DNA of 64,000 nucleotides from Dillenia suffruticosa. Its lineage: Eukaryota > Streptophyta > Magnoliopsida > Dilleniales > Dilleniaceae. The stretch spans positions 5,917,109-5,981,108 of the forward strand of contig JAVTVX010000009.1 in assembly GCA_033439265.1 (NCBI GenBank), written 5' to 3'. The translations under genes and the position numbers were made by a program. A model generated the notes under the pieces. That model was given only the letters and a program-made list of their open reading frames with translations, was not told the DNA's origin and ran no database searches. This document shows, in pieces, positions 48,011 through 61,899 of this stretch; position 1 is the first letter of the stretch; each line of letters opens with the position of its first letter.

Positions 48011-49081
48011 CCCCAGATGCTGCATCGCATATCATACTGTTCTCATTCCACATTCATATCAAATCATTCCCTTATTTTTCTTTTTTAATTTTTTTGAGTA
48101 TATTCCCCAAATTTATTTGGTTTTTTTAATATTTATGTGGGGGGAAGTTAGTTTCGTAATATTCCTCCCTGTTTTTGAATCCCAATATCTTTTAAATTAT
48201 TTGAGTGTGATTACCTAACAAATTCTAATTAAAATTATATGACCATATCTATAACCTAACTTACATGAAAATAAAAATGGAAAAACAGAAATAAATACGC
48301 AACGATATGAGAAAATAGTATTTTATAAGAATAAAGGAAACAGATGAGTATATTATTTTATAAAAATAATAAAATAGTCATATTTTAAATAAAAAATTAA
48401 AATAATCGAATATGTAATTATTAATTATAAGAAAAAATAATATAAAAATTAAAATTATAAATGGGTTGAGTCAAGTCGATTAAAATTTTTAAAAAAAATC
48501 AAAATTTATATAAATATTAATTAAGTTAACGTATTGAAATATTTTAAAAATAAATAAATATTAATATTAAGGAGTTTTCGTGCATAAGAGAGTCTATAAT
48601 TATAAATAACAAAGATTTTCTTAGAAAAATATCATATATTTAATTAAATCATTGCTTTTTTTTGGGGGGAATATGAAGAAGATTTTTTCTTTAAATGTGC
48701 ATTAAGTGGAACTGGGAGTTGCCCCAGCATGTGCTCATGTGCTCATTCAAAAGCACATGCCTCGACTTGTCATTGAAAGCTACGCATGCTCCTACCATAT
48801 TAATATTACAACGTCATTTTTCATTCTTGAATCTAAATCTCGCGGCCCTTTTGTTTTATCGAAGCTTTCTATCCTTACAAATTGTTATATAACAGTGCTT
48901 TGAATATAAAATTATTAAATGAAAATTTGTATATTTTGAGACATACAAAAAAATATATTTTTAAGCCGAAATTTATCCCTACTCAATATGTTTCTGGATA
49001 GGGATGATCACAAATTTATCCCTACTTATTTATAAATATTTATATCCAACCAATTATATCCACAACCGACGAATTGAATTT
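48011..49081. other. AT-rich intergenic DNA
   Basis: No gene is recognised. A G run preceded by a T run lies at 48656-48669. Confidence 0.5.
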
Positions 49082-49095
49082 AAATGTTAGTGACC

Positions 49096-49297
49096 AGCGT
49101 CTGATAACTCAATTAATTCGAAAACTGATGTTCTTTAACTATGATCAGAAGTTCGATCTCTCATAGAAACAGAAAAATCAACGTCAGGAGACTTGTCCCC
49201 TTAATTGTGTCTTGTAAGCGGTTGATCCACATTAGTCGGAACGAAACTCCGGATACTGGATTGATCGCCTAATCCTAGTACCAAAAAAAAAGAATAT
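49096..49297 (+). mobile_element. tRNA-derived SINE, family 1, copy b
   Basis: It is flanked by imperfect duplicates AAATGTTAGTGACC (49082-49095) and AAAAGTTAGTGATACC (from about 49298). Boxes are TGATAACTCAATTAATTCG and GAAGTTCGATCTC, and it ends AGTACCAAAAAAAAA. It is the most diverged of the three copies and has the least perfect target-site duplication, consistent with being the oldest. Confidence 0.82.
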
Positions 49298-49604
49298 AAA
49301 AGTTAGTGATACCCGGCCCGACCCGTGTAAACCCTTACATCTATAGCACTTACTTAACCTAATTTTTGACATACCTAACATAAAATAACATTGTAAGGAT
49401 ACCCATTAAAAATATTTAATATATTTTCAATAATAATGTATATTTAAAATGTTAATTTGTTATACATGATAAAATCATTAATTTATTTCAGTGAAATCAT
49501 TGCAACTCTTGAAAAAGAAAAAGAAAATGGTACAATAAAAAAATGGAAACTTTTGGGAATGTTAACGGGGCAAAATATGAATTATTTATTTTTCTTTATA
49601 TCTT

Positions 49605-49757
49605 TTCTTCCCCCTATAATGACTACATTTGATTAGCATTTTGTAGTTTTGAGAATTTTAAGGAAGCAAAGATACTCTCTCTCTATGTTTTCTTCCCCTT
49701 ACAATTGACTACATTTGAATAGCATTTTGTAGTTTTGGTAGTTTTTAGGAAGCAAAG

Positions 49758-49812
<55 letters not shown>
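49605..49812. repeat. Tandem duplication with expanded (CT)26 microsatellite
   Basis: Two copies of about 80 bp (GACTACATTTGATTAGCATT ... GGAAGCAAAGATACTCTC and GACTACATTTGAATAGCATT ... GGAAGCAAAGATACTCTC) lie head to tail. The first ends in about five CT units. The second ends in about 26 (49761-49812). Confidence 0.85.
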
Positions 49813-49814
<2 letters not shown>

Positions 49815-52215
49815 CCACCTCCCCTCACCCAAAAATAATGACCAGGAATGGTTAAACTCTTTGTCAACATAATCTGGGTTAGGCAAAGAAATGCGAACAA
49901 TGAAATGATGGCCCGATTTTGGACGGTGGAAAAAGGAGTTGATTAGGACTTCTCCATAACGTGAGACCGAGCTGGTGAGGTTTAGTCGAGATGCAGCCTG
50001 TCCCAGATCCTCAAATTGTTTGCCTTCTGGGTTTGTTGATAAGCATGATTACACGCCTAGAGCAATGGAAAGATCGTATCAATAGAAATCCGATTTAATA
50101 GAATAAAATATTAAATTTTTTAATTAAATCTTAAATTTAAAATTTTAAAATAAAAAATATTATATTGAGAAAATCTCTCCTAAATAAAATCCTATATATG
50201 TTCAAACTAAATTAATTAAAAATAACTCTAAATACAAATGTTGGAAAAAAAAATAATAGAAGCATCATCATGATATAGAGGTGCTTATTTAAAAATTTTT
50301 TACTTAATATAGAGGTGCTTATTTTGTTTACTACTTGGCAACCCCATAAATGAAATAAAATTTTTTTTCCAGTGGTATTTAAAATATTTTAACTTTGTAT
50401 TCGATTTATTTCTATTTTATTTGTTTTATAATAAATTTTCAAAAATTATTTTATAGAAGGTATATAATTTTACTGGTAGATGAGTACTGATATTTTTTAA
50501 ATAAAATTTTATATTCAAATTTTGTATAAAGAGAAAACAAATGTTGAAAGAGTTTTACTTTTTAAAAGTCAAATTCAATTCGAATCGAATTTAATCGAAT
50601 TCAAAATAATTATCAAATACCGTTGATTTATAAAAATATATATATAATTTCGCATGTAAGAATCATTCTTTTCAGGAAAATGATTTAAACTATTATTTAT
50701 AATAATTTTTATATTAAAAATTTATCTGCTCTTGGTCGTGCCTAATTATAATTTTCGACCCATATATTTTTTTTAATATATGCTGAGAAATGGCTTTTCT
50801 AGATGGAAAAACAAAAAGGGGTAACAGAGGATTTAATGGAGATGTATGGGGACAAAGTTGGAGTGGGGAATCAATAATAGACGAAGTAGCTCAATTTTCC
50901 ACCATATCAAATATAAAGTCTTGAAATTGTCACCTCACCACCACATCCATGCCTCATTGTCTGTTCTATTTAAGATTGAAGTGACCATACCATGACCATG
51001 CCCTATGACATAGCCCTCCATACTGAATTTATTTTGACAATGTAACATGCTGTAATTTTTTTTTCTTGCAGTAAATTTTCTCTGTGATTTTCCATTTTTC
51101 TGATTATGGTACCACTCTTACACCTTCGCATTGTCCTTACTATATAGACGAACGGACATTTTTAACTTATTTTGCTTATTATATGTATATTTTTTGTATT
51201 GCGAAATATTTTTTTATTGGTATTCAGAATTATATTTCGATTAATTCAATCTGATACATAATCAAACCCTTTTTCAGATAAACTCTCCCGGCATAAATTT
51301 TTTATTCTCAATATTTGAAACACTCTTTTTACTATACTAATTATTCATTGATTATAGTATATTATTATACTATTAGAAGTATAGTATTAAAATTAATGTA
51401 ATCAATGATCTGTAGTTATTTAGTTTGTGACCGGTTTGGGTTTCACCTGCACTGCCTTCGCCTAGGACATTAGAAAGGGCGAGAAAGGGCACGCTGTTGG
51501 TTCGGAGCTCCTCAAATTAGTAGGTGAGGAGTGGGAATATTTGGTATGAGCGGATTTTGGAAAGATATTGCTTAATATTCAAGTTTTGTGATTCAGGTTG
51601 TTAAAGTTAGCTGTAGTTCATAAGAGTTGAACCAGAGAAAGGTGACTTGATAAGATTCAAAGAGAAGAGAGTGGCCTAATAGAGTGCTCACCAGAGGACA
51701 GAGGTTGGTTATTGATAGCCACCCTTAATGATTAGGGTGTTATCTAGGGGTGTTGGTATGTTTAGGTGGATCGGTTATAATTAGGATGAGATAGAGTGTA
51801 TGATTATGGTGAATAATTGTGATTTAGTATGATGCTGATTTGAGCGATTGTTTAACCGATTTGATTATGATATTTATGTGACTGATATTTGTTAGATTGT
51901 AATGGGTAATTTGCATAACATCCAAACATTAGAAAAGAAAAAAACATTAATCATGTGATGAGGACATATTGTTTAACCAAAACCTTTGTTAGGGGGCTAA
52001 TCAAATTTGGATGCATGATGGTTGGCCATGCCCCCCCCCCCCGCCCCAAAAAATCATTTTCACCTTAAAATGAGGGAGGAGTACTTGGGATTGATTCAAA
52101 GTGACAAATATGATATGATTGATTCCACAATTTTCTTTATTTAGGAACACATTGAATTCCAAATTATCAACAAATATAAAATCATATGATAGCATAGATA
52201 CGTAGGCACTGTGTA
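49813..52215. other. Gene-free intergenic DNA
   Basis: Mostly AT-rich. It includes a degenerate SINE-like copy at about 51215-51300, a less AT-rich non-coding block at 51420-51900 of unknown type, and a C run at 52031-52042. Confidence 0.5.
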
Positions 52216-52260
52216 TAGAGAGAGAGAGAGAGAGAGAGAGAAACAAACCCCCCCCCCCCC
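52216..52260. repeat. (AG)13 tract followed by a C run
   Basis: A GA microsatellite (52216-52241) is separated by a few bases from a run of about 13 C. Both are length-unstable. Confidence 0.9.
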
Positions 52261-52414
52261 AAACCTACCAAAGATTTTCTTTATTGACAAAGAAATGTTC
52301 AGAGAGAAATAAAAACTGAAAGTGATTTAGATTTGCTTGAACGTACTGCTATTTGATTGCAACATGTTCACATGCATTATGCCCCGCTGGTTAGGTCTTC
52401 TGGTACTTGTCCAC

Positions 52415-52415
<1 letters not shown>

Positions 52416-52471
<56 letters not shown>
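52416..52471. repeat. (TC)28 microsatellite
   Basis: The longest pure CT tract in the window, in gene-free DNA. Confidence 0.95.
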
Positions 52472-52475
<4 letters not shown>

Positions 52476-54539
52476 TTTGTATCATGTATGGTAAAGTCAA
52501 AAATCAATGAATTTGAGTATAATATGATTTTGGTTACAATTTTACTGAGCAAATAATTTTTTCAAGGCCATATTGGCTTTGATTATACATCAAAATAGGC
52601 GAAATTAAAAAAATTATTTTAAGATGCAAAATAGACAACGTAAGAGATAGGGGGGGGGGAGGGACAAAAGTTTAAATTTTAAAAGAAACAAATAGTATCT
52701 TAAAGATTCCTAATAATATTTTTATATTTTTACTAATATTCTTATGATTTTTAACAATATTTTTAAATTCAAAATAATATCACTAAAAGTGAATATTTAT
52801 ATTTAACATCTCAGGTTTGAATAGTTGTTGAGTTAATTTAGGAATCGACTTTTTTAATATTTATTTTTTTATTTTAAAATTTAAATTCAAAATCTTATTT
52901 AAAAGAGTTTAGTATTTTATTATTGTACCCGTAACTCGTAGGTGTGTGAGAGGATAACGTGTGCAGGTTCTCGTTGGTTTAGTAGGGGAACCAAACAAAA
53001 ATTATCATAATAGCTCCTGAATCTTGATGCAAAATTAAGACTTTGTGACTCTATAAATAAAATAATGTTATTCACTTTTTTAGAAACAATTAATTTTGTT
53101 CTAACAAAATTCCATCTTTTTTTTTATATATATATTTGACTTGCCCATACATTTAAAGTACGGAAATGGAAGGCAGAATAGGGTTTTAAATGGGAAGTGG
53201 GTGGGATTCCTTTTCCTTTTAAATCGAAACTCTGCAATAAAAACAGCACAATCTTATTCCCTAAGATTGGAAAAGATACGGTGCTGGTTGAGGGTCTTCC
53301 CCATCTAGGTAACCAGTAAATGGATGTCATTTTCCTTTATGCCACCAACTTACTGGGCTTAGTCCACCATGGCCCAGTTGTTGGAGAGGAGACAGCCCTA
53401 CAATTATGGGGCCCCACCATCTTCACCCACTCCCCCACATCATGTGCCCTTCGGGGGCCCATCCGGTGTATCCCATTTAGATCTCTTCTTTTGGGGATTC
53501 ACACACACGCTTGGAAGTTGGAACCCCTCTTCTCCACGCTTTGCTCATTTTGTTTGCCCACATTGGAAAACAAGAACCACGACTCACATGTTCATGATTC
53601 TCAAGACTTCCCAACAGGACCCTTGTGATTTCACCATGGTTTGAACTAAGTCCGGATTTGAAAGATGCTAGCAAATCTGTACTCATGAAAACCATCATGA
53701 CATTCACCCACTACAATCGATTGAAATCTGAGAAAAATGGAGAAATGGGAGCTTCGTTTCAATTGTCCCAAGCCTGGTGGCCATTATTTTTTTTTTCCAC
53801 TCACCTATCCTATTCATTCTTAACTAATCCGATTCGAATGTCTATAAATATTCTATTTAGAAAACGACTCTTCTAATATAATTTTTTTTATTTTTAAATT
53901 TTAAATTCAAAACTTAATTAAAAAATTTAATATTTTAACCATTAAACCGACTGTTTATTAACATCCGTGGCCAATACGAAAACCTCCCCCCAATCAAGGT
54001 CACTGTATCAAGTTGATACGTAGACTTCTTTCTAGATTGAACTTTTCATTGTTATAAATGAAAATTGTCCGGATCATGTAAATTCTGAACAGTAATTTTT
54101 GCTGGGGAGAGTAAGAAAAAAATAATTATGAAGAACAGAGGGAGATTTATGGGGTGTCATCTCTAGAAGGCGACCGATTTAGATGGGTCCTTTGTGGGGT
54201 CCGATGGGTGGTCCATGTGTCCGTAGGTTTTCCTAGTTTAGGTTTCTTCTGCGGTTTGCCCGCCCCATGTTTCCGCTAATTTGGTGGAATTGTAATTGAG
54301 GTTACTTCAATTGGGTCTTGGGTCCTACTCTTTCCACAATTCCCTATTTAGTGGACATTTTTGAGATTTATTTCTTGTTTTGATACGGTTTCTGGAGTTA
54401 TGCTCCTCGAAGGAAAAAAAGAAGAATATTCTTTCCTGTTTCCCGGAGTTTTTCAATTGGTGTTGACATGAAAGGTTTTTTTTTCTCTTTTTTTTTGGAT
54501 TAAAAACATTAATCTTTTTTTCTTTTTCTTTTTTTAATA
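52472..54539. other. Gene-free DNA with a GC-richer block
   Basis: A GC-richer section at about 53130-53780 has open frames on both strands, but none shows motifs or splice-supported continuation. A SINE-like copy lies at 53815-53965 and another GC-richer patch at 54170-54330. Nothing here can be named as a gene. Confidence 0.45.
53815..53965 (-). repeat. SINE-like dispersed repeat, degenerate copy
   Basis: The order CCGATTCGAATGTCTATAAA, CTCTTCTAATATAATTTTTT, AAATTCAAAACTTAATTAAA, ATTAAACCGACTGTTTATTA matches 60181-60382 and 54540-54730. Confidence 0.55.
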
Positions 54540-54730
54540 ACAAGTAAATTAGTATAACCAACTAATATTTAAAATCATATTCAAATTAATCCAATTCAAG
54601 TATTGTCAGATCTAATTTAGAGAGATCTCTTCCAATCTAATTTTTATCTATTTCTAAATTTTAAATTTAAGATTTGACTTAACATTTTTACTTACTAAAT
54701 CGATTGTTCATTAGTATCAGTAATTCACCG
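54540..54730 (-). mobile_element. SINE-like element, family 2
   Basis: On the plus strand it reads CCAACTAATATTTAAAATCA, CCAATTCAAGTATTGTCAGA, AGAGATCTCTTCCAATC, ACTAAATCGATTGTTCATTAG. On the minus strand this gives tRNA-promoter-like boxes near the 5' end and a terminal A-rich tail next to the T-rich run at 54475-54540. It aligns with 60181-60382. Confidence 0.6.
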
Positions 54731-56160
54731 ACTCTATGAAAGGATGCCACATGTAATTGAAATGAGAAACCAATGTTTAGTTAGTTCAGTAATCGAATAT
54801 TAATATCCCTTAAAACAAGGTCTCAGGTACAAAATCTCAAATTTGAATTAATTGATAGCAAAGGGAGGGAGAGGGAGAGAGAGAATAAATGGTCGTTTTC
54901 AAGGAGGGTGGTCATAATTTCTCTCCCTCAATTTTAAAATCCAGGGTTTGAATTCAAAAAAAAGGTAAATGGGTCGATCCAATGACATGATTCCAATGGG
55001 CCAATTTACACATATATGTCCCGCCAAATTTATGGAGCCCACAAACCCACATAATAGCAACAAATTCAAATGATGTCCCTCTTTGTTTTCTTATGCTTCT
55101 ATGCTCAATGGAAGATGAACCCAATACAGCGAGATCTCTTGGTGAAGTATAGATATTTTTAATCCAATAATCATATCATAATCTTTTTTCTTTTCAAAAT
55201 GTCTTAATCCAATCCTCTTGTCATCTCACTCTTCTCCACCACAAAACCTTTTGCTTGAACTACAGATCGAATATAACCAAAAGTTGCATATACCCCACAT
55301 TCCCATGTATACCCTGTAAGTCACCCTTATCATGCCTAGCAAACTGATAAATTTTGGATTCTTTGATTTTTTTTAGACCCCACCAAAGAAATTTTATATA
55401 TTTTATTTTATAAAAGACATTAAATTCGACAAATAAAAGTTAAATTATTTGCTTAAAAAATTAAATTTATTATTGTGTTAATAATTTTAATGTATACGAG
55501 GTAGAAATCAGTCGAGCATATTCAAATAATAAGTTACTCGATCTCGGTTCATTTATTAAAACAATTTTAAATTGAGTTTAAAATCGTTAAATTATAAATT
55601 GAATTCAGATAAAATTTTCATTGAATTTCAAATAAATTTCAATGATTTGTTTAATTTATAATAAAATTAAATACAAACCCGATAATTTAACATACACAGT
55701 CCTCTTGTTTAAGAATAAATTCAAAATCGAAATCTATCTTACAACTAAATTCAATACGACTGGGTGGTGGAGTTGGATTCAGTGAGTGCAAAACAATGAG
55801 AGGGTAGGCACCAAATTTCCCAATGTGACCCAAAAATTTAAAATACAGTTAAACTCACTTAGTAAGATAGACCATATGGCCGACTTGGGCTCGGGTCTTC
55901 CGGTGACATGCTAGTTGTGTTTTTTATTATAATACGTTATTTAAAAACATTTTTACTTGACTATTTTGCCCCCAAGTCAAATCCTACCTATGCCGCCAAC
56001 TGATAGGGATTTTTCACCAAAAACTAGCTATTGGCCGGCGCTAATGCGGAGAATACCCACAGGATGTGGATCGGAAGTTTTTTTACCGTATAAATATTTA
56101 TTAGATTTACAATTGAAATAATAATATTTGAACTAAATAATTATTCAAACCATTAAAGAA
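54731..56160. other. AT-rich intergenic DNA
   Basis: No gene or clear repeat is recognised apart from a short GA run at 54865-54885. Confidence 0.5.
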
Positions 56161-56725
56161 TGTGACGTATATAAATGACGGATAAAAAAAAAAGAGTCTA
56201 ATCACTTAAATTCTAAAAAAAGACCGATGAATGAGGATAAAAAAGAATAATGAGCAGAGTAAAAAAGTAATAGAAATAAAGAAATGACCATCTATAGGTT
56301 CAAAAAAAGAGAAAAACCCAAGAGTATAAAAGAGTCAAAAATAAAAAGAGTAAAGATCTGAGTAAAAAAAAATAAAAAACTATACTTTAAAAATAAATGG
56401 ATAACTATCCATGTGTCAAAAAAATAAAAGGGAAAAAATGTATATTTAAAAAAATGACTAAAGTGGGAAAAAATTGATTTAAAAAAAGAGTATGGATCTG
56501 AATGAATAAGTAGAGCTAAAAAGGGAAAAAAAAAATATGTCTAAACAGGATAAACGATTTAAAGGAAAAAACGGGATCAAAAAATAAAAAGAGTAACGAA
56601 CTGAATAAAAAAAATTATGATTTAAAAATAAAGAGACAATCATTCGTAAGGCCAAAAAAACAAAAGAGGAAAAATTTATATTTAAAAAAAGATAAAAGAT
56701 TTAAGAGTAAAAAAGATTCATGGCA
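56161..56725. repeat. Degenerate A-rich tandem array
   Basis: A unit with the skeleton AAATAAAGAAATGACCATCT ... GTCAAAAAAA ... AAAAGGGAAAAA ... AGAGTAAAGATCTGA recurs at about 56275, 56390, possibly 56503, and 56627. This implies a period of about 115-120 bp with strong divergence. The strand is strikingly A/G-rich. Confidence 0.55.
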
Positions 56726-59700
56726 TGAAACTGATTAAGTGAATTCATCGTTACAATCTATTAAGATATTAAAACTCTTTACATTTCTAAGATTCCAAAT
56801 ATATATATACACATCAAATATATATATAACTAGACTATTTTAACTAAAATCTCATTTTCGAGTTTTAAAAATATAAAAATAGAAATCGAGAGAAACAATT
56901 TCTAAATAGTTCATACAATACTCGAACTGAATTATTCGAACAATTCAAATATCGATTGATCAAATATAAAAAAATTTTCAGATATATTTTTGTAAATAAT
57001 TTTCATTAATCAAACTTGAGCAAAGGATTATAAAATTATGAGATGAGTACCAAAATTCATTTGAACAACCATCTGGATGATAAAAATAGTTGATCATACA
57101 ATACGCAAGAACCTCGTAACGTAAATGCATTCTGATGCTAAAATTTTCATGACAAACATTGCCAATTACATTAGGAAACAATATCGCTCTCTTGTTTGCA
57201 AGATCAATGAGGAAAGATTTGCAACGGCTAAGACCGATCAACAAACTAATTCAAAATTTGAATTATTTTCTTTTGATAAGAGAGTCTTGTCAACTACCCT
57301 ACATATCGCTTTGAATGTTTATCAGATTAAGCATACCGAAAATTCCATCAATAAGAATCGAATCAAGTTGAGAGCAATTGCTTCTATACCAAACCATTTT
57401 GCTCAATGTAGCATCATCCCTTATCAATGTATATTTGCTAAGCTAAGTTTAATGTGTTTGTTTGGCATCTTTTTTGTTAATAATTTTTTAATCACACTCA
57501 AATTTAAAATTTTGAAATTATAATATTTTTTCCCTCTTTGTAAAAATTATATAATAATATTAATTACAATATAATAATAATAATTTTATTCATGGGGGTC
57601 ACAAATTTTATGTGTATATATAAATTTATTATCCTCCACCAAATTTGTGCTAATCAAATCATCAATCACAGGTATACGGGAGACCTCATTCAGATTTTGT
57701 GAGATGTTTCCATTAAAATTAAAAAAAAAAAAAAAAAAGTCAAAAATATAATATTGAGATTAAAATTTAATTTTTTGACAGAAAATAAGAATTATTATAT
57801 AAATAAATTTTTTGAAAAAAAATTATTTAATTCCAATTAAGTTTAATGGAAGACAGGGATGCAGCTACAAGAGCCGACAGGAATATTAATGGCAATTTGG
57901 ACTAAACAGTGAATAGATTTATCATATTATTGTGACATGACTAGTTTCAGTGGGCCCAATAGGCCCAGATTTGAATTCTCTACAAGATGTTTACCATTCT
58001 CAATTTTGGCATTTTGTGTGATTTTATATATTACAGATGATTTGATTGGTCTGATAATGCAACAATTAATATGAAATGACATCAATGTGACATGACATTG
58101 TCTTCCCAATAGACTTTTGGACAAGTTTTTATCATATACATAAAAAGTAAATTATTAGACACAAATCTTACTTAACAAGTTTAACATCAATTATCCATAT
58201 GTATCGATACCTATTAATTGATTCAGTTACTAAATATCGATACTTTATAAATAAAATCTTGTGTTCGAGATTTATATATGATAAAAATAGATATTAAAAG
58301 AGTTTTATCATTTTAAAATCTAATCTGACTTAAATTCAATATATTTAGATTTAATTAGTTATTAGATATCGATAATTTATAAAAAAATAATATAGATTTT
58401 TAAAAGAACAGGTGAATATGCTTAAAACGGGTATGTTTTGTTATTCCATAGAAACGATATAAAAATTATCTGGATAATCCTTTATTCTTTTTATATTTAG
58501 GATATAAAATTCGATTCGAGTATGTTCTAGAAAGGTGAAAATAGGGGCAAGGAAGCAACTGCCCCTGGAATTCTCTTTATAAAATTTTCACCTTATACAA
58601 AATTATAAAAATTTTAACTTCAAATAATGTTCACCTATATTCTTTAAATTTTAACACAGAAAAAAATTACCCTCTATTCTTTTACATGACCCCTTTACCA
58701 TTTACCCTCTCTTTTTTTTTTTTTTTTTTTTTTTCCTCCATAACCCTATTATACTGATTTCATCATGCATATAACTTTTGTGTTTTTTTTTTTTTTTTTT
58801 TTTTGGAGAATTGTCATCAACCTATGGACACCTCAAAGAAGTTCACTTCAACCATGTCAGATTTCTGGAAGATGATGGATAGCTGAATAATCGCTTTCTC
58901 TTGTTTTCTTTTTTCTTTGCATTGTTATTGTGAAGAATTATATTGATATAATGCCATCTTTCCGGTAGGAGCGCTTGGAGATCTAGATTTTACAACTATA
59001 TTTGTCAAAGTGAAGAATCACTAAAATAAAAATTTTAAAACCTTTATAATGTAAAAAGTAAAATGAAAGGACTCAGGAAAAAAAAAAAAACTAAAATTAA
59101 ATAAAATAATATCTTTTTATTGTTGTATCTTAAATTTTAGAGTCATAATAAGATTACCACAAATACTCTCGTTAAATCGAAAAAGAGGAAGATCTAATAA
59201 AATTTGAATTATGATAATAAAATATGATATGAATTATCTAAATATAAATAAAAATATATTATAAGATAAGAGTATAATTGTGAAGGAGCATCCATATCTT
59301 CATTCCCATTTAGTGGGATAAAAATACAATTATTATTGTCATGTAAAAAAAACAGTTATATAAATGAGCATATGATATAAAATAGAATATAATTATATAT
59401 AAATATCCATATAACCGATTTCACTTAATGGAATAAAGATTTGATTGTTGTCTATGTATCTAGAATCCTACAGTGTAGTGTCGTATCCATATCAACTTAT
59501 TTCCACGCTTCACAATGATAAAAATATCCAAAATCAACGTCATTTTCTTCTTCCCCAAGCATAGATAATCCAAGGATTAACTAAATAAGTACCCCCTTTA
59601 GTGAGAGACTAATCACTTGAAGTTCATTTAGTATGGCCTCTTCATGGACAAAGACCATGCTAACAACATACATAACCTTCAATTTTTTTAAGAAAGAGCA

Positions 59701-60169
59701 AGGGCATTTTCTCCCCTGAATCACAGACAAAACTTTAACCCATCAAAATGCCAAGTAGAAGTACAAAGTCCTCCACATACATACCTACATACCTTGCGCT
59801 CTACTACTGCCCCTTGGATAAGACTGTCACTACAGCCTCATCAAATACCAAGGAGAAGTACAAAATTTTTCATTACCCAAATGTTTCAAGCATATATTTG
59901 CAAGCGATTTTCATTAGTTAAATTTCAAGTACAAGACCTTAGGTTTAGAAAGCATATACCATATCTATCAGGGCAACCTAGTAAAGGATTCTTGTGTGGG
60001 ATCAACCTCCAATGATGAAATTGATATGGCACCAACCAAGGAGATAAGCATCCTGGATAGATAAGTCTGATGGATAATTCAAGACTCTTGTGGGACTTTC
60101 GAGTTCCACTCAACAGACTTAACAAACTTGCATAAAATAATCAAGAGACAGAATAACATAGATGTCCTG
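56726..60169. other. AT-rich intergenic DNA
   Basis: It contains poly(A)/poly(T) runs (57721-57738, 58711-58734, 58779-58804) and a weak SINE-like fragment at about 58210-58390. One open frame of 132 codons at 57125-57523 has no recognisable motif and is probably chance. Confidence 0.5.
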
Positions 60170-60180
60170 GAATGAATATA

Positions 60181-60382
60181 TATATGTATACTTTTTCTTT
60201 TTTTTGTATAATCAACCGATATTCAAAATCATATATCTGACTAATCGATTCGAATATCGTCAAATCTAATTTAGGAGTGAACTCTCCCACAATATTTTTT
60301 TTTCATTTCTAAGTTTCGAATTCCAAATTTAGTTAACGAACTTAACATATTTACCTATTAGACCGACTGTCCGTCGGTGCTA
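60181..60382 (-). mobile_element. SINE-like element, family 2, with target-site duplication
   Basis: Flanks GAATGAATATA (60170-60180) and GAATGAAGATA (60383-60393) differ at one base. On the minus strand it begins GCACCGACGGACAGTCGGTC, has a TTCGAA-containing B-box-like stretch, and ends ATTATACAAAAAAAAG. Several degenerate relatives occur across the window. Confidence 0.7.
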
Positions 60383-60393
60383 GAATGAAGATA

Positions 60394-61883
60394 AGAAATG
60401 CACACAATATCATATGAGGATTAAGGAAGTTATAGACGTGATAAACTAAAGCCTGCTAGAAAGCATAATGCCGCAAACAAAATTCATGCATAGGACTACA
60501 TACTTGAAACCAGGATATGATGAGGCTCTGTAACTTCGGCACTTGCTTAGGTCATTATATTCTTTCCTTTGTTGTCGACATACCAACAAACCGTGCAGAA
60601 TGTCCACATTTACAGAACATCCAAGGATTCTATTCTTTCAGCAAATTTCAGCACCGATTTAGAATACATATCGGCTTGATAATGAACCCAAGGGAAATAC
60701 TATATGTCATGGCCAAGTAGCCCTAATTGGTCCAATCATTGCACGACAGAGTATGGATTGCTGATGCAAAAATTTGCAAGTGTACAAATCATTCAAGTAA
60801 AAACTAGTGTAGTAGTAAACCTGATTATCAATTTGTAATATTTAAAAGACAAATTTTATGATTATGTATATAATTAACTAAAATATACTCTCTAATTATA
60901 ACATATAAATTAATGAAAATAAAATCAATAAAATAAAATATCACCAGCACATCCAATTGTAATCAGTATGTGATTTATGATCTAAAAATCTACTGTTGAA
61001 ATTTTCTTTCGAGAGTTACAAATTATAACTATAAATTAGCTTAATCACTCTCAAGTCATATCTCACACTTATTATATAATAATTCGTATCTATGGTAATG
61101 GTGTAATTATAAACAACACATCAAAAACAAATTCATCCATTGATTGTACATATTATGCATCAAATCTGTTTTATGTATTCAACATATATTGGTTACCCCT
61201 AAATCTATTCATAACAATTGATTTCATTCGGTATTAAGAACATCCAAAACAATATAAAAGACGGCGAATTAAATAAAAAAGCATTAACACATGCTAATCA
61301 AACAATTTACGAGAATAAAATCAATACCTTACAATTAATAATTAAACCAACATAATTCCCACAATAAAGTCCTAATGACCAAGTAAATTAGACATTGATG
61401 TAGTGAAAAGTAGAATTAAAATCAAAAGAAAATATGGAAGGAAGAAGAATAGAAAAACCTACCTCCTTGCTTTCTCTCTTTAGAATTGCCAAAAAGTTCT
61501 CTTTTAATTATCTTTCTATCTATTTACATATTCGCCTCATGAAACTAGTCGATCAGAGCTATAAAGTTATAAAGGAATATATAAACTTGCTAAAAATCCC
61601 TTTTTTCAGAGTATTAGAAAAAAAAATAAAAAAATCAACATATCAAAGTGTTTCATGCAGAAATTGGCAAGTATTTTTTAGTTGCTGCCAAATGGTACAA
61701 CTGCGATCGGTCGCTATTGGCCAGATATGATCAATTTGCAAAATTTTCTACTCTCTAACCTTCAATCTATCAACGTTAATTTATTTCTAAAAACAAATAA
61801 ATAAAAATTTAATAAAATTATTCAAATATTATACAAAATTGAGCTAATAACTAAATAATGAAAGGGCATATATATATATATTT
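60394..61883. other. Gene-free DNA
   Basis: A less AT-rich portion at about 60500-60760 resembles untranslated or intronic sequence but has no recognisable coding. The rest is AT-rich. Confidence 0.45.
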
Positions 61884-61899
61884 AATGTACATCAATTGC

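Noticed and set aside
53320-53644. Overlapping 102- and 91-codon frames in a GC-richer block
   Set aside because: Two frames open over the same DNA with no motif in either. Openness reflects local composition.
57125-57523. 132-codon frame in AT-rich DNA
   Set aside because: No motif, no splice context, no Kozak-like start and a low-complexity C-terminus. A chance frame is more likely than a gene.
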